Source: Leptospira wolbachii serovar Codice str. CDC
GTDB taxonomy: Bacteria; Spirochaetota; Leptospiria; Leptospirales; Leptospiraceae
Reading direction: 5' to 3'
Assembly: GCF_000332515.2 (NCBI RefSeq)
Contig: NZ_AOGZ02000014.1
Coordinates: forward strand, 1,876,001 to 1,940,000
DNA: 64,000 bases
A program made the position numbers and the translations under genes. The number at the start of each line of letters is the position of its first letter. Positions within the stretch are counted from its first letter, which is position 1. The notes under the pieces are model-generated. The model was not told where the DNA came from. It saw only the letters and a list, made by a program, of their open reading frames with translations, and did not search any database. Of this stretch, positions 28,487 through 38,859 are shown piece by piece.

Positions 28487-29365
28487 TTATTTATTTTTTT
28501 GTAACCATTCTAAAATCAACTTAGTCACTTCTTCTCTTCTTTCCCAATGGAGGAAATGACCTGCATGATCAAATCCAATTTTGCGAAACCCACGAGGAAA
28601 GTCGGTTTCATCCAAAAGATGTTCGAAAAGATTTTTATGAAAACAGCCATCATTCAAACCGTATAGAATTTGTGTCGGAACGGTAATTTGTGAATCTAAG
28701 ATTCCTAATATACTTTCTCTACCCGATTCTGTGAATAAATCGTTTAAATTTCGGTAATAAGCAAGGGCCGAAGATAGGATTCCTGGATTCTGAAAGTTAG
28801 CTTTAATTTCTGCTAAATGGTCTTGGTTTGGGGTGTACCCTGGTGACCAGTCCTTCCATAAAAAATCCACCAAGGCAAAACCGTTGGAACGGATTGTTAG
28901 TTCTGCTAAAAAAGGAATTTGGAACAATACAACATACCACGAATGGATTGTTTGTTGAGGTGCCCAAAAAAAAGAATCCTGGTATGTTCGTAACAACGGA
29001 ACCCCAAGGCTTGTGATGGATTTGATCCGATTGGGGTAATACATTCCAGCTGCAAAGGCGATCACAGCTCCCCAATTGTGTCCTACTAAATGAACCGAGT
29101 CCCATCTACGATCTTCCATCCATCCTAATATATCATCCACAAGATCAACTACATGTAATTTATGCGCATGCGAGATTGTGGAGGGTTCATATCCTCGCAT
29201 AACAGGTGCAACGCAATGGAAATCATTCTTTCCAATTTGTTCCATAATAGGAGCAAAGGTTTTATGGTTATCCGGAAAACCATGAAGGAAGAGAACAGGA
29301 TCTCCCGATCCTGTTTCTAAAGTGGTAAATACAGTGGATGAATTTCTAATTTCCGAATGATGCAT
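28487..29365 (-). CDS. Alpha/beta hydrolase, epoxide hydrolase/dehalogenase-like, with Asn at the nucleophile
   Basis: A 292-residue cytosolic alpha/beta hydrolase with no signal peptide. The oxyanion segment LFLHGFPDN near 26 and the C-terminal catalytic His in FDHAGHFLHWE near 270 are present, with a candidate acid Asp in YGLNDGCF. The nucleophile elbow, GHDWG in epoxide hydrolases and haloalkane dehalogenases, reads GHNWGA near 97 (codon AAT). An Asn cannot act directly as nucleophile, so the enzyme may be inactive, altered, or need deamidation. Its start overlaps the end of the next upstream gene by 20 bases. Confidence 0.78.
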   Translation of the reverse strand: MHHSEIRNSSTVFTTLETGSGDPVLFLHGFPDNHKTFAPIMEQIGKNDFHCVAPVMRGYEPSTISHAHKLHVVDLVDDILGWMEDRRWDSVHLVGHNWGAVIAFAAGMYYPNRIKSITSLGVPLLRTYQDSFFWAPQQTIHSWYVVLFQIPFLAELTIRSNGFALVDFLWKDWSPGYTPNQDHLAEIKANFQNPGILSSALAYYRNLNDLFTESGRESILGILDSQITVPTQILYGLNDGCFHKNLFEHLLDETDFPRGFRKIGFDHAGHFLHWERREEVTKLILEWLQKNK

Positions 29366-30359
29366 TGTTTACCAACTTTTCTTTTTTGTAGGTCGATCTG
29401 AAGAATTGTAACACAATTTCTCTTGTATCCAAGTCCTTACTTAAATACCCATATTGTTTTTCGTTTTGGTAATAAAATCCATTGGGCCAAATGTGACCAC
29501 CACCGGGAATTAAATATCCTTCTACCATTTGATCCGAATGACAGTCTGCGATTTTAGTATATTGAATATCGCGCTTCCAAAACTTGTTTAAATGCCTTTT
29601 TTTCGATTTTGTTTCTTCTTTGCAGGAAAAACCTGAGGACCAGAAATTTAATGATTCTAAGTAGGAAACTACATCTCCCGCAGCAATCCGGTGTGATTGA
29701 TTGTTTGGATCAGAAGGAATGGAAACCGTTCCTCCCAAGTAGGGTACTACATCATCTGATGTCCCCATAATGAAACCGATCGATTTTTGAGGAGGTGGGT
29801 TACAAATTTCTTTCAAACCTCTGGAAGTAACTGCCGCAATTGAATAACCAGAACTGAATAAATCTGTAGCTTCGCATAACAATCGCTGTGTCATAAATCC
29901 ACCGTTGGAGATACCAACTGCATGGATTCTGTTATAATCCACAGGGATTTGTGTATCTAAATGTCGAACCATATCCCGAAAAAATTCCACATCTTTTGTG
30001 TTTCGTTTATCAGTTAGGGAATGTGGAATTTTTCTACCATCATTCCAGCGGTTGGCATAACCATCAGGATAAACGGCGATAAATCCATACTCTTCGGCCT
30101 TTTCAGACATTCTTGTAAGGTAAATCATTCCTTCCCCCGTGCCACCACCTCCATGCAAAATAAAAACCACGGGCAAGCGATCTTGTTTGATTTGTTTTGG
30201 AATATAGTAACGAAAAGACCTCAAAATTCCATCAGAAGAAATGGATTCCAACTTATGTTCTTTTACGGGAACAATCGAAGGTAAGGATTTACAAAAAAAA
30301 GAGAAGGAAACCATAAAGAGTGTTAGGTAAAATTTACTTAATGAGGAGATCCGATTCAT
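29346..30359 (-). CDS. Secreted LpqC/PHB depolymerase-type esterase, probable lipoprotein
   Basis: A 337-residue exported alpha/beta hydrolase. The signal peptide ends FMVSFSFFCKS, a loose spirochaete-type lipobox, so it is probably lipid-anchored. The oxyanion region FILHGGGGTGEG is near 66, the nucleophile elbow GISNGGFM (Ser) near 150, Asp in GTSDDVVPY near 196 and a C-terminal His in GGGHIWPNG near 299: the esterase D/polyhydroxybutyrate depolymerase layout. The substrate is unknown; feruloyl or short-chain polyester esters are family possibilities. It overlaps the cupin gene by four bases (ATGA) and the hydrolase by 20, so these are one operon. Confidence 0.82.
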   Translation of the reverse strand: MNRISSLSKFYLTLFMVSFSFFCKSLPSIVPVKEHKLESISSDGILRSFRYYIPKQIKQDRLPVVFILHGGGGTGEGMIYLTRMSEKAEEYGFIAVYPDGYANRWNDGRKIPHSLTDKRNTKDVEFFRDMVRHLDTQIPVDYNRIHAVGISNGGFMTQRLLCEATDLFSSGYSIAAVTSRGLKEICNPPPQKSIGFIMGTSDDVVPYLGGTVSIPSDPNNQSHRIAAGDVVSYLESLNFWSSGFSCKEETKSKKRHLNKFWKRDIQYTKIADCHSDQMVEGYLIPGGGHIWPNGFYYQNEKQYGYLSKDLDTREIVLQFFRSTYKKEKLVNNASFGN

Positions 30360-30829
30360 ACAAACAAAGATTCATACCATGCGATGGTTTCATTCACTTT
30401 AGGATCACCTTCCAGTGGATACTTGGAGTGAAACTCTTTGTCAATAGTTGGATCATAAGGACCGGACTTCCCTTCAAAACAAACAGCATTCTGTGAAAGA
30501 CAAACTAAACTATGCCAAACACCTGGCTGTAGGTCAATTCCTCGTTTGGGACCACTAGCAGAGAGTTTATGGGCTTCTTTGATTTCTCCATTTTCTTGGA
30601 AGATTAAAAATCCGATTTCACCTTCAAGAACTACAAAAGTCTCGGGTTTTGGATCCAACAAATGTCTGTGAGGTGGAATGTAAGTATCTTTTGAAAGCAC
30701 ATTAAGAAACCTTTGGTAGACTTCTGCTGGCTCGTGGAAGTTATGATTGGTGCGTTTTCTTTCGGCGGTTTGGGCTTTTTTGATGAGTGATTCGATTAAG
30801 TTAGAATCAATAATTTGTATTTCCTGCAA
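30356..30829 (-). CDS. WbuC-like cupin protein
   Basis: A 157-residue cupin resembling the WbuC family, whose genes often lie in O-antigen clusters; its biochemical role is unsettled. The conserved pattern is RKRTNHNFHEP, then YIPPHRHLLDPKPETFVVLEG with two metal-binding His, and PGVWHSLVCL with a third. The start is TTG at 30829, overlapping the Bfd-like gene by 23 bases; no ATG occurs early in the frame. It is coupled to the esterase gene downstream (ATGA). Confidence 0.75.
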   Translation of the reverse strand: MQEIQIIDSNLIESLIKKAQTAERKRTNHNFHEPAEVYQRFLNVLSKDTYIPPHRHLLDPKPETFVVLEGEIGFLIFQENGEIKEAHKLSASGPKRGIDLQPGVWHSLVCLSQNAVCFEGKSGPYDPTIDKEFHSKYPLEGDPKVNETIAWYESLFV

Positions 30830-30998
30830 GTTGACCTTCCAATTCCTGCTCGATGAAGGCTAACATATCCGGAATACAACCCGTACAAGTATCAGCAGCT
30901 CCCATCTCGCGGGCAACTTCTAGTATAGGGCGATTGGATTCTTTGACAACATTTAAGATAGATTCAAAGAAAACTTCTGCACAGTGACACTTGATCAT
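30807..30998 (-). CDS. Bfd-like [2Fe-2S]-binding protein
   Basis: A 63-residue protein with the BFD cysteine spacing: C-x-C near the N-terminus (IKCHCAEVF) and C-x2-C (DTCTGCIPDM) about 33 residues later, ending in a helix LAFIEQELEGQL. In bacterioferritin-associated ferredoxin this domain passes electrons to release stored iron; standalone copies also serve as general [2Fe-2S] modules. I place the start at ATG 30998; the frame extends to a TTG at 31040. No bacterioferritin gene is in this window. Confidence 0.7.
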   Translation of the reverse strand: MIKCHCAEVFFESILNVVKESNRPILEVAREMGAADTCTGCIPDMLAFIEQELEGQLAGNTNY

Positions 30999-31252
30999 GG
31001 TTCTGAGAATCAGTCTCTTAGGAGGCTGAAAAGCTGACAAGTATTTTTGAACCTGTGGTTTCAGTTTTTTATGGTCTAGGACCAGCGCTAGTGTGGGTTT
31101 TTTGGTAATGAGAAACTGCCCATTGCGTTAATTCATGGATCACTTTTTCGACAGCATTTTATCCGTAATTCCTGGAATTTCCTCAGCAATTTCTTTAAAT
31201 CGTTTCTTTCCAAACGAGAGAGACATAATAATAGGTAGCTTCCATTTCCCCC

Positions 31253-31480
31253 TTAGGAATTGCGAAACTGATCGGATCGTTAGCCATTCTCGTTCCACAA
31301 ATTCCCCGCCGATTCAAGGAATGGGCATACGTCAGGTTTGGAATTACTTTTATTTCGGCAGCGATTGCACATTTGCAAAGTGGAGATTCTGTATCTACGG
31401 CAATTGCACCTATTGTTATATTCCGAATATTGGCTGTTTCTTATGTTTTTTATTATAAGACACAACAAGTATCAGTGTGA
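31253..31480 (+). pseudogene. DoxX-like gene remnant (C-terminal half)
   Basis: Read from 31253, the frame gives 75 residues with the DoxX-like family pattern: LGIAKLIGSLAILVPQIPR, then FKEWAYVRFGITFISAAIAHL, then a last membrane helix ending at a TGA at 31480. Upstream in this frame there are three stops in a row just before 31241, so the N-terminal helix and any start are lost. The open frame at 31135 in another phase covers the likely N-terminal region but does not join. It looks like a decayed gene rather than a short functional one. Confidence 0.65.
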
Positions 31481-31506
31481 CCGTCTTAATCTAGATACCT
31501 TCGGAT

Positions 31507-32604
31507 CTAAATAGAAAAGTATTTATAAACGTTATTCAAGGATTGAATCGCATTGTGCCAAAGGAAACGGTTTGCATTCACTAGACCTTTCTTTTGGTAA
31601 TCTTTTTGTAATTTATCATTCGATAATAAAAAGAGAATTTTAGATTTTAAATTTTCTTTAGAGTACGGATCGAAGTATTCTGCAGTAGATCCTAAAATTT
31701 CGGGAAGGACACTAACATTAGAAGAAAGGACAACTGTACCTACACTTTGTGATTCCAATACTGGAAAGCCAAATCCTTCGTACAATGATGGGAAAATAAA
31801 AAGTTTTGCACCTTGGTAAGCAAGAGGTAGTTCTTCATACGGCAGGTGTGGAAGAAAAAAAATTAAATTTGGGTATTTGTCTTTAAATACTTTTAGTTCT
31901 GTTGGAATTTCTTTACTGATTCCTCCAATCACAAGCGGAAGATTCAATTTTTTTTCTTTCCATAATTCTTCTATAGTTTCCAATAAAAAAGGAAAGTTTT
32001 TGTGAGCTTTTCCAATTCCAACTGTGAAAAGATAAGATTTTGGAAGCGATTGTTTTTTTAGAAAAATGTTTAAATTTGTTAATGGTTTATTCGAAAAAAT
32101 CTTTCTATCAATCCCATTATACACGACAGAGATTTTATTTTCCGAATAACCAAAAGATTGAACTAAGTCTTGTTTAGTAAATTTAGAGACTGTAATAATC
32201 TTCAGAGCAAACCATTTGATCCATCGAAACACAATTTGCATGTACACTCGTTTAACGAAAGAACTATGAGCCGCTTTGAAATGATAAGGAATGAGATCAT
32301 GGATCGTAACAATACACTTTCGAATGTAAGGGAACGGAATGTTAAAATGCGGTATATCTAAAAGATCCATGTTTGCCATTTCTGGATGGCCTAAAAATTC
32401 TTTAGGTGAATAGATATTGGTTTTGTATTCTATGATTTGAGCTTCTTTTGGTAGATTGTATTTTTTTAAAATCGCTGGATCTCCAAAGATAAATAAATCG
32501 GCCGTCTGAGGAGAGATAGGCCAAAATTTTAAAATATGTTGGATACGAATCCCAATCCCCGAATTTTCGATCATCCGTGCATCGTAACCTATTTTTAGCC
32601 GCAT
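31507..32604 (-). CDS. Group 4-type glycosyltransferase
   Basis: A GT-B glycosyltransferase of 365 residues. The N-terminus reads KIGYDARMIENSGIGIR. The C-terminal donor-binding half has KSYLFTVGIGKAHKNFPFL near 190 and the E-x7-E motif in SLYEGFGFPVLESQSVGTVVL near 270. It probably adds mannose-like sugars to lipopolysaccharide or exopolysaccharide. No other polysaccharide gene is adjacent; the WbuC-like cupin is 0.7 kb away. ATG 32604 is a normal start. Confidence 0.85.
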   Translation of the reverse strand: MRLKIGYDARMIENSGIGIRIQHILKFWPISPQTADLFIFGDPAILKKYNLPKEAQIIEYKTNIYSPKEFLGHPEMANMDLLDIPHFNIPFPYIRKCIVTIHDLIPYHFKAAHSSFVKRVYMQIVFRWIKWFALKIITVSKFTKQDLVQSFGYSENKISVVYNGIDRKIFSNKPLTNLNIFLKKQSLPKSYLFTVGIGKAHKNFPFLLETIEELWKEKKLNLPLVIGGISKEIPTELKVFKDKYPNLIFFLPHLPYEELPLAYQGAKLFIFPSLYEGFGFPVLESQSVGTVVLSSNVSVLPEILGSTAEYFDPYSKENLKSKILFLLSNDKLQKDYQKKGLVNANRFLWHNAIQSLNNVYKYFSI

Positions 32605-32756
32605 TGGATCTAGATTATGTCCTTTAGAATTAATTTAAAAAAAAGGAAATGTGTCTTTTCCTTTCTGGTAGAGTCTAGTCAAATTGGTAGTGAATATTCT
32701 GCATTCATAATTTGGAAGGCAGCCTCACAAGGAACATATCTGTAAAAAGGAATCGG

Positions 32757-33308
32757 ATGGAAAACTTAATCGAAGAAATCCTAAAACAAATTGGTGAAGA
32801 TCCCACGAGAGAGGGTCTGATGAAAACTCCTAGTCGAGTGAAAAAGGCGTATGACTTTTTGACGAGCGGGTATAAGGCCGATTTGAACCAGATTGTAAAT
32901 GGAGCTATCTTCGAAGAAAATACCACTGGTATGGTTCTTGTGCGAGATATTGAAATGTATTCTTTATGCGAACACCATTTGCTTCCTTTTTATGGAAGGG
33001 CTCACGTTGCTTACATTCCTAACAAAAAGATCATTGGAATTAGCAAAATTCCAAGAATTGTGGATGTCTTTGCTCGTCGTTTGCAAGTGCAAGAAAGGTT
33101 AACTGACCAAATTGCACAGGCAATTCAAGAAACATTAGAACCACTGGGTGTGGGTGTTGTCATTAAGGCAAAACATTTGTGTATGATGATGCGTGGGGTA
33201 GAAAAACAAAACTCGGAACTTTTTACTTCTAGTCTCCTCGGTCTATTCAAAACAGATCCCACTACCCGAAGTGAATTTTTGGATCTGATCCGAACCGGTT
33301 CACACTAA
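32757..33308 (+). CDS. folE: GTP cyclohydrolase I
   Basis: A 183-residue enzyme converting GTP to dihydroneopterin triphosphate, the first step of folate and also of queuosine synthesis. Zinc and active-site motifs are [17 protein letters not shown] near 60, [18 protein letters not shown] near 85 and HLCMMMRGV near 135. I start at ATG 32757 with AAGGA nine bases upstream; the frame begins at TTG 32712, but those residues are not part of the family. A large hairpin separates it from acs. queE, a queuosine enzyme, is at 46 kb. Confidence 0.95.
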   Translation: MENLIEEILKQIGEDPTREGLMKTPSRVKKAYDFLTSGYKADLNQIVNGAIFEENTTGMVLVRDIEMYSLCEHHLLPFYGRAHVAYIPNKKIIGISKIPRIVDVFARRLQVQERLTDQIAQAIQETLEPLGVGVVIKAKHLCMMMRGVEKQNSELFTSSLLGLFKTDPTTRSEFLDLIRTGSH

Positions 33309-33340
33309 GTTCAATTTTTAAATTCTATTTTTAAGATTCA

Positions 33341-33370
33341 TGCTGGACTTTTTTAAAAAAAAGTTCAGCA
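33341..33370. terminator. Bidirectional hairpin between folE and acs
   Basis: TGCTGGACTTTTTT and AAAAAAAAGTTCAGCA form a near-perfect 14-base stem with one G-T pair. It ends 21 bases before the acs ATG. The T-rich arm is inside the stem, so it could act as a terminator on either strand or as a leader structure for acs. Confidence 0.55.
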
Positions 33371-33391
33371 TTCTTTCTCTAGAGGGAATCT

Positions 33392-35356
33392 ATGCCGAAA
33401 GAAAGAATCGTGGCACCGTCCAAAGACTTCGCTAAGTTTGCGAACGTTAGTTTAAAAGAATACAAAGCCAAATATAAAGAATCCATTGAAAAACCAGAGA
33501 AGTTCTGGGCGGAACAAGCAAAACGCCTAACCTGGTTTAAAAAATGGACCAAAGTCCTCAAACATGATTTTGCGAAAGCAAAAGTCGAATGGTTTGTAGG
33601 TGGGAAACTGAATGTTTCTTACAATTGTTTAGACCGGCATCTAGATTCTCCACTCAAGAACAAAGCGGCACTCATTTGGGAAGGAGACAATCCCGATGAG
33701 TCCAAAGTTTTAACCTACCACGATCTTCACCGTGAAGTGAATTATTTTGCTAACGTACTTAAAAAGTTTCATGTGAAAAAGGGAGATCGTGTCCTCATTT
33801 ATCTTCCCATGATCCCAGAACTTGCGATTGCGACATTGGCATGCACTCGCATTGGGGCAGTTCATTCTGTTGTCTTTGGTGGATTTTCTCCAGAAGCACT
33901 TATGGGTCGCATTGAAGATTGTAAACCGGCACTTGTCATTACGGCAGATGGTGGATACCGAGGTGGCAAACCTATCGAATTAAAAAAGAATGTCGATACC
34001 GCTTTGGAAGAAACTAAATTTAAAGTAAAAGATGTAATTGTTGTTAAACGAACGGGTGATGAAGGAAATTTAAACTGGAAAGAAGGCCGGGACCATTGGT
34101 ATCACTACTTAATGAAAGAAGCGGACGTCAAAAAAGACTGTCCTCCTGTACCGGTGGATTCAGAAGATCCCCTCTTTATTCTTTATACCTCTGGCTCTAC
34201 GGGAAAACCGAAAGGGGTTCTACATACAACTGCTGGATATTTGCTCGGTGCTAACCTTACGTTTGCAACAATTTTTGATTACAAAGAAACAGATACTTAT
34301 TGGTGTACAGCAGACATTGGTTGGATTACCGGGCATAGTTATATTCTCTATGGACCTTTGTCGAATGGGGCAACTTCTCTTATGTTTGAAGGAGTGCCAA
34401 GTTATCCAGATGCAGGTAGGTTTTGGGATGTGATTGATAAATATAAAGTTACTGTATTTTATACCGCACCAACAGCCATTCGTGCTCTCATGCGAGAAGG
34501 ACTAGACCATATCAAAAAAAGATCTCTCCAGTCTTTGCGATTGCTTGGTTCCGTTGGAGAACCCATTAACCCTGAGGCTTGGGAATGGTATCATACCAAT
34601 ATAGGAAAATCCAAATGCCCGATTGTAGATACTTGGTGGCAAACAGAAACAGGATCCATTATGATCTCTGGAGTTCCGGGAGCCATTCCGCAAAAACCAG
34701 GTTCGGCGAGTTGGCCGTTTTATGGAATTCAACCAGTTCTTGTGGACAATGAAGGTGTGGAAGTCAAAGGCAAAGGGGAAATCTCCGGGAACCTTTGCAT
34801 TGCCAAACCTTGGCCTTCCATGATGAGAGGTGTGTATGGGGATTCCAAACGATTCTTTGATACTTATTTTTCTCAATTTAAGGGTTACTATTTTACTGGT
34901 GATGGGGCCAACAAAGACAAGGATGGATACTTTCGCATAACAGGCAGAGTCGACGACGTACTTAATGTTTCGGGTCACCGGATTGGATCGGCCGAAGTGG
35001 AAAGTGCCCTAGTAGAACATAAATCTGTCGCTGAGGCGGCCGTTGTGGGATTTCCACATGATATCAAAGGCCAAGGAATTTATGCCTATGTCACAGTGAA
35101 ACAGGGAGTGACGACCAATGATGCCTTAAAAAAAGAACTGATTGCCATGGTAGAAAAGGTGATTGGTAAAATTGCAAGGCCAGAAGTAATCCACTGGGCT
35201 CCGGGACTTCCTAAAACTCGGTCTGGGAAAATCATGCGACGTATTTTGCGAAAAATTGCCAATAACGAATTTGATACACTCGGAGATATCAGTACACTAG
35301 CAGATCCATCCGTCGTACAATCGTTAATTGATGATAAAAAGAAATACCATAGTTAA
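33392..35356 (+). CDS. acs: Acetyl-CoA synthetase
   Basis: AMP-forming acetate:CoA ligase of 654 residues. The P-loop-like motif [11 protein letters not shown] is near 268. The tryptophan-containing WWQTETG near 415, [12 protein letters not shown] near 510 and the A10 lysine in [13 protein letters not shown] near 620 (the residue acetylated in known Acs) are present. It lets acetate enter the TCA or glyoxylate pathways. The 3' end overlaps the convergent TPR gene by four bases. A hairpin upstream of the ribosome binding site may control expression. Confidence 0.95.
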   Translation: MPKERIVAPSKDFAKFANVSLKEYKAKYKESIEKPEKFWAEQAKRLTWFKKWTKVLKHDFAKAKVEWFVGGKLNVSYNCLDRHLDSPLKNKAALIWEGDNPDESKVLTYHDLHREVNYFANVLKKFHVKKGDRVLIYLPMIPELAIATLACTRIGAVHSVVFGGFSPEALMGRIEDCKPALVITADGGYRGGKPIELKKNVDTALEETKFKVKDVIVVKRTGDEGNLNWKEGRDHWYHYLMKEADVKKDCPPVPVDSEDPLFILYTSGSTGKPKGVLHTTAGYLLGANLTFATIFDYKETDTYWCTADIGWITGHSYILYGPLSNGATSLMFEGVPSYPDAGRFWDVIDKYKVTVFYTAPTAIRALMREGLDHIKKRSLQSLRLLGSVGEPINPEAWEWYHTNIGKSKCPIVDTWWQTETGSIMISGVPGAIPQKPGSASWPFYGIQPVLVDNEGVEVKGKGEISGNLCIAKPWPSMMRGVYGDSKRFFDTYFSQFKGYYFTGDGANKDKDGYFRITGRVDDVLNVSGHRIGSAEVESALVEHKSVAEAAVVGFPHDIKGQGIYAYVTVKQGVTTNDALKKELIAMVEKVIGKIARPEVIHWAPGLPKTRSGKIMRRILRKIANNEFDTLGDISTLADPSVVQSLIDDKKKYHS

Positions 35357-36522
35357 AGATTTTGCGGGAGTGCAGCAAACGGTCCTATAACCCGCAAGAA
35401 TTCCGATTCCTCAAATTCTAGATCGCGGTCTTTCAACTTTTGGCGGTATTGGTTCGCCATCGTCTGATCGCGGTTGGAAAACCAGTGGATACAAAAGAGT
35501 AAATACTCTCTATTTTTGCGGTAAGTAATTTGATGGTTTTCCAATTCGACTGCTGTGAGTTTATTTTGGTTTTGAAAATCCTTCACCAAGGAGTCGATTG
35601 CGAGAGTATCTCTATCTTTTCCGAGATTCGCATAACTTTGACGAATGAGAAATAAAATCTCTCCAGCATCTGATTCCGGATAAAATTTTAATAAATTATA
35701 GAAACCACGACGAAATAAAGCCAGAGCTTCCAAATACCTTTGTTTCTCCTGAAGATACACTCCATACCGAGTGAAGTATCTTGTTTCGTTTAAAAATACT
35801 GTGGTTGTCCATTGGTAGGCTTGTTCTAAAAGTTCAGATTGCCTTCCCCTTCTGGCAAGAATCAAAGTTTCATACATACCTTCTTCCCGAGGAAAGTACA
35901 CTAAGTAACGTAAACTTAAATCATCCGCTTCTTTCCATTTTTTGTTTTTGATATTTTTTTGAAGGCTACTTTGCAAAGCATCCTTTTCGGAAACAAAGGT
36001 TTTGTCTGATTCTAATTTTTGGAAATACGATTCGTATTCTGATTCTAATCCTAATTGGCGCGCGAGGATGGCTGCGGTATACAATCTGTATTTTGCATTT
36101 GGTTTTTGTTCTAAATAAAATTTAGTATAGAACAAAGCCTCTTTTTGTTTCCTTTCTTTTTCATAAAAATCCGCAACATACAAAATCAAATCGAATTGGT
36201 CTTTTTTCTTTTTGAGTGACTCTTCATAAGAGTGGATTCCATCGAAGTGCTGTCCAAGTTTTATATGAGCTCTTGCTGATAGATTGTAGTATCGGTAGTC
36301 TGGATCTGGATTCAGTTCTTTGGCTTTGATGAGAAAATCAAAGGCTTTGGCTGGTGTTTCCGTGACAATTTTGTCCTCAGCCATCCGCAATAGATCTTCA
36401 TAACCGTATAAGGCCTTAACAGGGTTCAGAACCTCTGTTTCTGCTAAATTTGGCCTGGAAACCAGAAATAGACTTGTTACCAGAACACCAAATTGCCATA
36501 TTCTCCTAGACCGAAGTATCAT
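35353..36522 (-). CDS. Secreted TPR-like repeat protein
   Basis: A 389-residue exported protein: signal peptide ([18 protein letters not shown]) then helical repeats of the tetratricopeptide type (for example [24 protein letters not shown] near 85, with further helix pairs to residue 350). TPR domains mediate protein-protein contacts. No enzymatic motif is visible. It is divergent from hppA and convergent with acs. Rather basic and aromatic, it is probably periplasmic. Confidence 0.7.
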   Translation of the reverse strand: MILRSRRIWQFGVLVTSLFLVSRPNLAETEVLNPVKALYGYEDLLRMAEDKIVTETPAKAFDFLIKAKELNPDPDYRYYNLSARAHIKLGQHFDGIHSYEESLKKKKDQFDLILYVADFYEKERKQKEALFYTKFYLEQKPNAKYRLYTAAILARQLGLESEYESYFQKLESDKTFVSEKDALQSSLQKNIKNKKWKEADDLSLRYLVYFPREEGMYETLILARRGRQSELLEQAYQWTTTVFLNETRYFTRYGVYLQEKQRYLEALALFRRGFYNLLKFYPESDAGEILFLIRQSYANLGKDRDTLAIDSLVKDFQNQNKLTAVELENHQITYRKNREYLLFCIHWFSNRDQTMANQYRQKLKDRDLEFEESEFLRVIGPFAALPQNL

Positions 36523-36592
36523 CTATGGATTCTCATCGGTCATCTTCTAAATAATCTTAGAAATTCAAATAAACAATCTCAAAGAGGATCTC

Positions 36593-38740
36593 ATGAATGT
36601 AGAGTTAATCATCATCGTCATGGCGCTTGTTTCCATTGCCACGGCGATTTTCTACGCAGCTCGGGTGGTTCGCATCCAAGTGGGCGGAGACGGTAGCGAC
36701 GCAAAAGAAACCGCAAAGTTAAAAGAAATCTCCGCGGCGATCGCAGAAGGGGCCATGGCTTTCCTTCTCAGAGAATACCGAGTCATTTTGCTATTTATCA
36801 GTTTCATGACTGTTCTCATCTATTTACTTTTGGACAATCCGAAGACTGAGTTTAACGAAGGCATTTACACTGCTGTTGCTTTTGTATCAGGCGCCCTCAT
36901 TTCTTGTCTTTCTGGTTTTATTGGAATGAAAATTGCCACAGCTGGTAACGTTCGTACGGCCCAAGCAGCAAAAACTTCCCTTTCTAAAGCCTTCCGAGTA
37001 GCTTATGATTCTGGAGCCGTTATGGGTTTTGGACTCATTGGTTTGGCTGTTCTTGGTATGATTGGACTTTTCCTTCTATTCACTGGAACAAACGTCGGTG
37101 TTGCCAAACACATCCTTATGGAATCACTTGCAGGTTTTGGTCTTGGTGGATCATCTGTAGCACTTTTTGGTCGTGTGGGTGGTGGTATTTATACCAAAGC
37201 TGCTGACGTTGGTGCTGACCTTGTAGGAAAGGTAGAAAAAGGAATTCCGGAAGATGACCCTCGTAACCCAGCAACTATTGCTGATAACGTTGGAGACAAC
37301 GTAGGGGACATCGCTGGTATGGGTGCCGACCTTTTTGGTTCTGCTGCAGAAGCCACTTGTGCGGCTCTTGTGATTGGTGCCACGGCATCAGCCCTTGCAG
37401 ACAACAACTCTGCTTTACTTTATCCTCTTTTGATTTCTGCGATTGGAATCCCTGCCTCTCTTATCACTACTTTCTTTGCGCGTGTAAAAGAAAATGGAAA
37501 TGTAGAGAGAGTATTAAAATTCCAACTTTGGATCTCAACTTTTATAGTAGCTGCTGCTCTTTACTTTATTACTGACATCTTCATGATTGATAGTTTCCAA
37601 ATTGGAGACAAAACCATCACAAAATGGAATGTTTATACATCAGTCGCATTAGGTTTGTTTGCTGGTATGTTCATTGGTTGGATTACTGAGATTTATACAT
37701 CTCATTCATACAAACCAGTGCGTGAAGTAGCCGATGCTTGTGAAACAGGTGCTGCCACTAACATCATCTACGGACTTGCTCTTGGTTACAAATCTACTGT
37801 GGTTCCGGTAATCCTACTTGTGATTGTGATTGTTGTTTCCAATATCCTTGCCGGTATGTATGGAATTGCGATTGCTGCGATTGGAATGATTTCCACGATT
37901 GCCATTGGTCTTACGATCGATGCTTACGGTCCGGTTTCCGATAACGCGGGTGGAATTGCAGAGATGGCAGAACTTGGAAAAGACGTTCGTGACAGAACGG
38001 ATACTCTTGATGCGGCGGGTAACACAACTGCGGCTGTAGGAAAAGGTTTTGCGATTGGATCTGCAGCTTTAACCTCACTTGCTCTATTTGCTGCTTTTAT
38101 CACAAGAACACAAAATGCTACAAAGGAAATGGGAGAAGGTGCGGTTGACCTAACATCTATCGAACTTTTAGATCCACTTGTTTTTGGTGGTCTTCTCTTT
38201 GGTGCCATGCTTCCTTTTATTTTCTCTGCGATGACTATGAAGTCTGTAGGAAAGGCAGCTCTTGATATGGTAAAAGAAGTTCGTCGCCAATTCAAAGAAA
38301 TCCCTGGTCTTATGGAAGGAACTGCAAAACCAGAGTATGCTAAGTGTGTAGATATCTCTACTTCTGCTGCTCTTCGTGAAATGATCCCTCCTGGTCTTTT
38401 GGTTCTTTTGAGCCCAATCGTTGTGGGTTATTTATTTGGTGTGAAGTCTCTTGCGGGACTCCTTGCCGGTGCCCTTGTTTCTGGTGTAGTACTTGCCATC
38501 TCTTCTGCTAACTCTGGTGGAGCTTGGGACAACGCAAAAAAATACATCGAAAAAACAGCGGGTGGAAAAGGATCTGAAAAACACAAAGCTGCGGTTGTGG
38601 GTGATACTGTTGGCGATCCATTCAAAGACACTTCTGGACCTGCGATCAACATCTTGATCAAACTTATGGCGATCACCTCACTCGTGTTTGCTGAATTTTT
38701 TGTAACAAAAGGTGGAATCGTTTTAAATTTCTTTAAATAG
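36593..38740 (+). CDS. hppA: Membrane proton-translocating pyrophosphatase, K+-dependent type
   Basis: An integral membrane protein of 715 residues with about 16 helices that couples pyrophosphate hydrolysis to ion pumping. Substrate motifs: [18 protein letters not shown] near 197 and [18 protein letters not shown] near 227. The residue after GNTT is Ala ([10 protein letters not shown]), the mark of K+-dependent enzymes. The semi-conserved Glu is four residues later than in Na+ pumps (DLFGSAAEA), as in plant vacuolar H+-PPases. It therefore probably pumps H+. A strong terminator follows. Confidence 0.95.
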   Translation: MNVELIIIVMALVSIATAIFYAARVVRIQVGGDGSDAKETAKLKEISAAIAEGAMAFLLREYRVILLFISFMTVLIYLLLDNPKTEFNEGIYTAVAFVSGALISCLSGFIGMKIATAGNVRTAQAAKTSLSKAFRVAYDSGAVMGFGLIGLAVLGMIGLFLLFTGTNVGVAKHILMESLAGFGLGGSSVALFGRVGGGIYTKAADVGADLVGKVEKGIPEDDPRNPATIADNVGDNVGDIAGMGADLFGSAAEATCAALVIGATASALADNNSALLYPLLISAIGIPASLITTFFARVKENGNVERVLKFQLWISTFIVAAALYFITDIFMIDSFQIGDKTITKWNVYTSVALGLFAGMFIGWITEIYTSHSYKPVREVADACETGAATNIIYGLALGYKSTVVPVILLVIVIVVSNILAGMYGIAIAAIGMISTIAIGLTIDAYGPVSDNAGGIAEMAELGKDVRDRTDTLDAAGNTTAAVGKGFAIGSAALTSLALFAAFITRTQNATKEMGEGAVDLTSIELLDPLVFGGLLFGAMLPFIFSAMTMKSVGKAALDMVKEVRRQFKEIPGLMEGTAKPEYAKCVDISTSAALREMIPPGLLVLLSPIVVGYLFGVKSLAGLLAGALVSGVVLAISSANSGGAWDNAKKYIEKTAGGKGSEKHKAAVVGDTVGDPFKDTSGPAINILIKLMAITSLVFAEFFVTKGGIVLNFFK

Positions 38741-38833
38741 GAAATTAAAACAAATCCCGTTTCAGATAGAGGAGGCTTTCCTTTGGAAGTTTCCTTTTAA
38801 AATATTCTGATCTCTGAAAGGGGAAACTGTGGA

Positions 38834-38858
38834 GCCGGCGGAAACGTCGGCTTTTTTA
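38834..38858 (+). terminator. Rho-independent terminator after hppA
   Basis: GCCGGCG, loop GAAA, CGTCGGC and six T residues: a textbook intrinsic terminator about 95 bases after the hppA stop. The convergent Ig-like lipoprotein gene ends two bases later. Confidence 0.85.
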
Positions 38859-38859
38859 T

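Noticed and set aside
31135..31458. 107-residue frame as a real gene
   Set aside because: It runs out of frame across the DoxX-like C-terminal half and ends with Cys/Tyr-rich nonsense-like sequence.
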